From Carallia brachiata (Eukaryota; Streptophyta; Magnoliopsida; Malpighiales; Rhizophoraceae): DNA of 64,000 nucleotides. The notes below the pieces were generated by a model that ran no database searches, was not told where the DNA came from, and saw only the letters and a list, made by a program, of their open reading frames with translations. The stretch lies in the NCBI GenBank assembly GCA_021464245.1, contig JADCRB010000016.1, positions 2,539,138-2,603,137 of the forward strand, read 5' to 3'. Below are positions 58,067 to 64,000 of the stretch, piece after piece (the first letter of the stretch is position 1; each line of letters starts with the position of its first letter). Made by a program: the position numbers and the translations under genes.

Positions 58067-60130
58067 GGAATTCATGTATCAAATCATCTATCAATTTATC
58101 AGTCATTTTGTTTGTGATTGTCGAGTGTAATAATTTTTTAGTAGGATGTTGGACTTTGCTCCACCCGACCCTAACGCCACATAATTTCCCAGCACTTGTG
58201 TACTTAGCTCATACGTGCCAAAAAAAAAAAAACGAGAAAGAGCATTTCGCAATTTGTTTTGCTAAGCCCGATGGATGTGTTTTATTTTTGAATTCCTCTT
58301 TTCTAACTCTGAAAACTTATAGAATGTCTTTCGGTGAGTCCTTCTTCCTCTTTTTCCCTTTTTTTTTTTCTGGGGTTAATCTCCAAAAAAAAAAATCTAT
58401 GAATTTTTCAAGGGTTTTTTTCAAATCTATTATGATCTTTTACTTTATATCATGAACTCCTTAGTTGGTTTTAAATCTGTTATCTCGTCATTCCAAATAT
58501 AATAAAAAATTTTATATCCATTTATAAAATTCTAACCTTAAACCTTCCAAAAAACTAAGCTCTATTGGTTTTTGAATTGAAAATAGAGATTTAAAGTTGA
58601 AATTTTAATAATAAAATTGAAATCCGTTACTTTGTAATGACGGCATGATATATTTGCAACCAATTGAAGAGTTCGTGATATATTCTAAAAAATAAAACTT
58701 CACAATAGATTTGTAAAAAACCAAAAAGTTCATGGTTTTTTTATCATATTAAACTTTTTTGTTAAGAAAATCAATTCTTAATAGGATAAGTGACTTCAAA
58801 GTATTAAATAAAAAAAAGAGATAAAAGTCATTGAATGGATGAATTTAAAAAAAAAAAAAAGATAAGCAATCAAATATTGCTAAATCGAACTGTGTTGCTA
58901 ATTAATCAGTATAGTCATGTAGTCTTACTCTTTGCACTAAAAGCAGATCTTGGAATCAGACTACTTCAAAGAGAGTATTTTATACTTGTTGAATTTGCTA
59001 GTTTTAAGTGCCAAATCCCAATCAACCAAGCCACAACCCCCCCCCCCCCCCACCCCCGGTGAGGCTAAACGTACATATGTTCTAATAAAATTCTCCCTTG
59101 TTTTGAGTGCTATTTTCTCTAGCGAAACTGTAATCTACTCCCTTTTTTTTCTTTTTTTTATAACAAAAAAAGTTTTCTTTTTCCAGCGCCGATATGCCCA
59201 CCATCAAAGAAGTTCAACTATAAATATATGCCAGGCCTTACCATTGTCGGGGCCAATAGATAACCTCTTCCCATAAATATGACCTTAACAATATCGTCTT
59301 GGTTCGTGCGTTATTTTGGCCAAACATTAAGTCGTTTTGATTTGAAGGCTTGAAAGACAAAATTTGACTTCAAATTTTCGAATATTACGATTTTGATTTT
59401 GAAAGTTTGACCTAATTGAATTTGCAACTCAATTGAACAAATTATGTACAGTTCGCAATATAAACTTGTACCTAACTTTAAAAACCAAAAATGAAAAAAA
59501 CAAATCCTCTTATTTCGAAATCTTACTTGATGTTGAATTAGGTTCTGCTATGCGAAAACTCTACTCGAGTAATGTTTATTCAGTATAGATAAATTATTGG
59601 CATTGTGTTATCTCTCTTTTCTTGTCTGTCTCTCTCTAGTTAAGGATCAATAGAGTTAAAAGGCTTCAAATATTTTCAATGTAATTTAATTTTTTTGGTT
59701 ATTTCTATTGTTTATCATCTTAACTTAATTTCTAGTCTTTTTATTTTTGTTATTCATTAATTGAAAAGTACTTATTTGGTTTTTGTTGTTATTATAATGG
59801 TTCAGGTTTGTAATAGCGACCGTTTTCATTTTATTCTTTCTTTCTACTAGCATGCTAAATTAATATATCCTAGTATTTGCAAACATTTAAAATTTTAAAA
59901 ATTCTTTTTCAAGCTGGGAGGTTGTGAATATTTAAAATTTTATTCATTCTTTCTAGTACTCCATTTTTTTTTTTTTAAAATTCAATGTGTCCACTACAAG
60001 GACTATAAAGAATCAAGAAAAGTAAACATTAACATGGTCATGCAAAGGCCCAACGGAGAATCCCCGTCCCATAACCATATGGGCAACTAACTTGGAGGTT
60101 TCAGCTATAAAATTGTAGTCTGTTTTGCAC
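58067..60130. other. Intergenic; poly-C tract near 59038-59056
   Basis: AT-rich sequence with several homopolymer runs, including C13 followed by ACCCCC at 59038-59056. No gene recognised. Confidence 0.4.
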
Positions 60131-60300
60131 TTGTGGCTGAGCTTTGGGCCATACTTCATGGTTTGACTCTTGCAATGGACTATGGGTATCGAAAATTGGT
60201 TCTAGAAACTGATTCTAAATTGGCTATTGATCTTATCACGGGCGCATTTCCCTTAACACATCCTTGTGGCTGTCTGATAGAGGAATGTGGAGCAATGATT
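60131..60300 (+). mobile_element. LINE-type RNase H fragment
   Basis: VAELWAILHGLTLAMDYGYR and LVLETDSKLAIDLI are the start of the RVT_3 RNase H domain. The match fades after about 60300. No poly-A or duplication seen. Confidence 0.65.
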
Positions 60301-61029
60301 ATTAGCTCAAGGTCATCAGTTTTGTTGTTTAAGAGTATAATCAAGAGTTCAACTCTTACTATACTTCTCTCTTTTTTCTTTTGCATAAAATAAATAGCAA
60401 TAGTTGAGAGTTCAACTCCTACAACACTCTCCCTCTTTCCAACAAGCCAACCTTCCGCGAATATTAGCAACAAAAGGTTCCCACGCTGTGGCAAGATTTA
60501 TGTATGCTTGTGGGTGGGCACGAAAAAATTAAAATAGGTATGCTTTATACTAATTTTAGCCTAATGTCTCTCAAAATTATATTTTATCCTCTTTCAATTA
60601 TATTAACTGGAAAAAATAACGGTATGAAAAAACTTAAATTTATACTATTACTCTACTAAAATTTATATTTTTCTGTCATTAAATTTTATATTTTATATTT
60701 TACTCTCACTCTTTTATTTTTTTAACTGAAAAGCTACCGTTTATATTAAAATAATATTATTTTACCATATAAGTTATCATTTATTAATAAAAAATATTAT
60801 TATACTATTTATGTTACTATGTACAATGAAAAAGTTAAATTAATAAATTTTTAATATCTATTTGCCCCCCCTCGCTCCGAATTCTACATCTGCCACTCTT
60901 TCCCAGTAAACTATTTTTGCGGATTGGAACTCAAAGGAAGATTAAGATACTTATGTAAACATGTAAAAAAAAAAAAAAAGAAAAAAAGTTAGCTTCTGGA
61001 AGAGGAAAAGTAAAAAAAAAAATAATGAA
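60301..61029. other. Intergenic
   Basis: A ~30-bp phrase (AAGAGTTCAACTC / TGAGAGTTCAACTC) is repeated near 60340 and 60400. Otherwise AT-rich. Confidence 0.35.
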
Positions 61030-61797
61030 TGTCAATGGTCGGCGTTGCCCACTTTGAGGTCGGCAACGCTGACCCAAAACAAATTCTTCCTTTCCCATAT
61101 AAGTTTTCACATGAGAAAGGAGCCCTATAAATAGGCTCTCACTCCCAGTTCAAAATCATATTCAAAAAATTTATAAACAGAAAAATAGAACTTAAGAGAA
61201 AAAGAAAACTTTGAAAATCTCTCAAAAAAAAATTACTCTTTTTCCTACATTTTTATACTCTACAATATATTCTCTTAACTCCTTTTTGAGGGATATCTCA
61301 CGTGTAAACCCCAAAAAATTTGTTATATCCATTTCCAAGTGTATTTTTGGTTTATACTCTCCGATCGTCATAGATATGGATCTGTGAGGATGTAGATTTA
61401 AAATATCAAAATATTACAAATCCGACTGAGATCAAACCTCATACGGACCTCAGCAAAGTCCAGACAGCCCATTCAAGAATAAGTCCCCTTGACTCTCGGT
61501 GAAATCAAGCCAGATCAGGTCAGATATGGTCTCTGCGGTCGAAGTATCTACCTCAGATCTAGTCTCAGTCCTCAACAGAATCAACCCAGTTCAAGATAAA
61601 GCTGTGAAATTTATTTCCCTCAAGATCAAGCTCGTGCAACCCTTAACAGAGTCACGAAAGAACACTAATCGGAGGATCTAACGAAGATCGACTCCATGTA
61701 AATTTTATTTTATTTTTACAAATTTTATTTGTAATTTGTAATTGTATTTTCGAATCTAGCTGTTGCAGGCTTGAGATTTACGTCCGTTACAAATTTC
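61030..61797 (+). repeat. 5' LTR of the gypsy element (boundaries approximate)
   Basis: Start marked by TGTCAATGG; end placed before GCACGCCCGATGGG. A GGTCGGCGTTGCC...GGCAACGCTGACC inverted repeat sits at the very start (61038-61075). TATA at 61126. Only one LTR is in view, so boundaries cannot be checked by alignment. Confidence 0.6.
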
Positions 61798-62023
61798 TAG
61801 CACGCCCGATGGGACCTCTTCATCTCCCATCTCTTATTCTTAAAAAAAAAAAAGAAAAAAAAAAGCAAAAACACGGCCGAAAAAAGAAAAAAGAAGAGAA
61901 AAAGCAGAAAGAAAATAATCGAAAAAAGAAAGAAAAAGAAAAGAAAAGGAAAAAGAAAAAGACAAAAAAGGAAAAAAAAGACAAAAAAACAAATATTTTT
62001 TTAACAGGTATCCAACATATCAA

Positions 62024-63800
62024 ATGACACCAAAGAGGAGTATAACCGTTGGTACCAGTAAGAAAGCAACTGCTCCACTGCTTGCATCAATTATCCTACC
62101 TGAGTACGCAGGCCCAGAAACCTACGGATGGACACGATTTCTAGCCGTCCAAACTCAACTAAATATTGAAACAGAGAGTCCACAGCTCGCACAGCAACAT
62201 GATCTCTCCCTTGACTCTCTTGCCGCATGGAGGAGTCGATCATCCACCCTAATCGAAGTCGGGGGCAACGTTACGAAGCCTGCTCAACAACAAAAGAATC
62301 TGACCTATTATGTAGAAGCGAACATAGAGGAAGCAGAAGAACCATCTACCCCAGTCTTTCGCAGAGCGTATTTGCCAACACCGACGTTGTTGCCGTCATG
62401 ATGACCAACACAACTAGCACAGAAGAAAGGATTACAGAATTGGAGAACAAAATTTTGCAGCTGATAAGAGTTGTTGAGGAAAAAGATCAACAAATCACGA
62501 CCCTCAAAGGAAAAGCCCCAATCCAAGTTGGCTCTGAGACCCGCGAGGAGAAATTATATCCACCTGGATTGACTCTAGAAGCAACGTCAGCTGACGTATT
62601 CGCAACAGAAAAGCAACCAAGTAGTTCTACACAGCTGCCACCCTTTAATTCTATAGCCTCGCTATCTGTTCAACAATTGCAAGATATGATAGCTAACAGG
62701 ATCCGCCTGCAACAAGCTATATCCTTCTAAGAATCACAGATGTACGTCAAACCGTACACCAAACGAATTGAAAATCTAAACATGCCTTTGGGCTACCAGC
62801 CACCCAAATTTCAACAATTCGACGGACGAGTCGATCCTAAACAACATATCGCCCACTTCGTTGAAACCTGCAACAACGCAGGGACTTACGGAGATCTTTT
62901 GGTGAAGTAGTTTGTTCGTTCACTCAAGGAGATCGCTTTTACCTGGTTCGTAAATCTTGAACCAGAATCAATCGACAGTTGGTAACAGGTACAACGAGAG
63001 TTCCTCAACAGATTTTTCAGCACTCAGAGGACGATAAGTATGATGGAACTTACCAGCACCAAGCAAAGAAAAAGAGAGCCTGTTGTCGAATACATCAACA
63101 GATGACGTGCTCTCAGCTTGGACTGCAAAGATGGTCTGACGGAGACTTCTGCCGTGGAGATGTGGGAATGCATTGGGAGCTGTTATACATCCTGCAGGGC
63201 ATCAAACGCCAAACCTTCGAACAACTGGCGACCTGCGTGCATGACATGAAGATAAGCATCCAGACTTCCTGGGGCACGGTTCCTATCCAGCTAGACCAGC
63301 AAGGAGGTAGAAGGGAGATTAAGAAGCCTAACAACTCAGGAAAAGGCAAGGAAGTGATGACTATTGAAGCCGCACCAGTAAAAGTGGGAGCTAAAGCAAA
63401 GGTAAATCCTACAACCCAAATAACTCAGTCAAAACGAAGGTGACATTATGAGAGTTGGAGCAGAAGCAGTATCCATTTCCCAACTTAGATGTCCCAGACA
63501 TTCTTGACCAACTCTTGGAAGCGAAGCTAATCAAACTCCCAGGGTGCAAGCGGCTTAATGAAAAGGATCGAGTCAGTGATCCAAGATTTTGCAAATATCA
63601 CCTCATAGTAAGTCATCCAACCGCGAAATGTGTTGTCCTGAAGGAGCTAATCATGAAGCTCGAAAGCTAGAATAAAATCATTCTGGACCATGAAGGTATA
63701 ACCTCGGCAAACCAGACCACCATCACTTCAAATCCATCAGAAGAGGCGAAGCACTACAAGGAGGAACCGTACGACGACAAAAAGTCGACAATATAGAAGG
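62024..63800 (+). pseudogene. Gypsy gag polyprotein, decayed
   Basis: MTPKRSITVGTSKKATAP opens at 62024. A frameshift before 62400 leads to a coiled-coil stretch (TSTEERITELENKILQL, VEEKDQQITTL). After a TAA at 62728 come PKFQQFDGRVDPKQHIAHFV and ETCNNAGTYGDLLVK, the retrotransposon gag domain (PF03732), with RSLKEIAFTWF, EFLNRFFSTQRTISMMEL and EPVVEYINR. Further stops at 62908 (TAG), 62983 (TAA) and 63103 (TGA) lie where Gln or Trp are expected. Another frameshift near 63160 precedes LQGIKRQTFEQLATCVHDM, and one near 63440 precedes QYPFPNLDVPDILDQLLEAK and CKYHLIVSHPTAKCVVLKEL. No pol sequence is reached with certainty before the window ends. Confidence 0.8.
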
Positions 63801-64000
63801 TATTTGAAGCTCTCCAAACTCTTATCGCTAACCCTCAACTGTTTATAGCTTTACAGTTAGCCGAAGCCTGGCGGAACAAAGCCAACAATATTCTCCACAC
63901 CTCAACAAGATCTCTACCTTCAAGTGATTCTAGATCAACGGATGATCAGGCGGCCCGAAATCACGTCGGATCATACTCCGCTATCTCATTTTCAGATGAG

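Larger units (their letters stand above)
61030..64000 (+). mobile_element. Ty3/gypsy retrotransposon, 5' LTR and gag, runs off the window
   Basis: A 5' LTR of about 770 bp (61030 to ~61797) starts TGTCAATGGTCGGCG and contains CTATAAATAGG at 61126. The internal region begins GCACGCCCGATGGGACC, a phrase I know from plant gypsy elements. A purine-rich leader (61840-62010) precedes gag. The 3' half and second LTR lie beyond 64000. Confidence 0.8.

Noticed and set aside
61809..62027. Lysine-rich open frame
   Set aside because: Purine-rich leader of the gypsy element (AAAAAG repeats), not a protein.

Overview
This is an AT-rich plant nuclear window, most likely from a dicot. The evidence is plant P450 families with GT-AG introns, a BAHD acyltransferase, a CXE carboxylesterase, a FAR1-related gene, Ty1/copia and Ty3/gypsy elements primed by plant-type tRNA sites, L1-type LINEs and many MITEs. 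No species-diagnostic feature was recognised. Almost all protein-coding content is either specialised-metabolism enzymes or transposable elements.

Layout. 0.1-1.2 kb: a broken BAHD acyltransferase (-). 5.0-10.4 kb: the one clearly intact gene, a nine-exon CYP85-clan cytochrome P450 (-) that splices to a 491-residue protein. Just beyond its 3' end (4.37-4.67 kb) is a rearranged, inverted fragment of the same kind of gene. 3.6-14.7 kb: four full or near-full copies and one stub of an unclassified repeat of up to about 190 bp around this gene. 15.3-18.0 kb: two small TRIM-like LTR elements, one split by a 5'-truncated LINE. 18.1-21.8 kb: a Helitron-like motif, a decayed RPA1-like (DUF223) gene and a CACTA-type end. 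22.8-23.7 kb: a carboxylesterase complete except for one frameshift in an A10 run. 24.4-30.35 kb: a young complete copia element inserted into the endonuclease domain of an older LINE. 31.06-32.6 kb: a nested inverted array of two different P450 5' ends. 33.3-36.1 kb: a copia-type element that keeps gag and protease but lacks integrase and reverse transcriptase. 36-45.9 kb: MITEs, SINE-like remnants and a 46-bp tandem repeat. 45.9-48.15 kb: a FAR1-related pseudogene. 50.0-53.15 kb: a long terminal-inverted-repeat structure containing a Harbinger-like element with a 1-kb CT array. 54.0-55.3 kb: a CYP71-type pseudogene. 55.8-60.4 kb: LINE RNase H fragments. 61.0-64.0 kb: the 5' LTR and gag of a decayed gypsy element that runs off the window.

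How it fits together. P450s of three clades, a BAHD acyltransferase and a carboxylesterase within 55 kb are the enzyme types found in plant metabolic gene clusters. Here only the P450 at 5-10.4 kb, and perhaps the carboxylesterase, look usable. The rest has been fragmented, inverted and overrun by transposons. Several single-base frameshifts fall in homopolymers, so some breaks may be assembly errors. Exon boundaries, family assignments and pseudogene calls come from reading the sequence by eye, without database searches.
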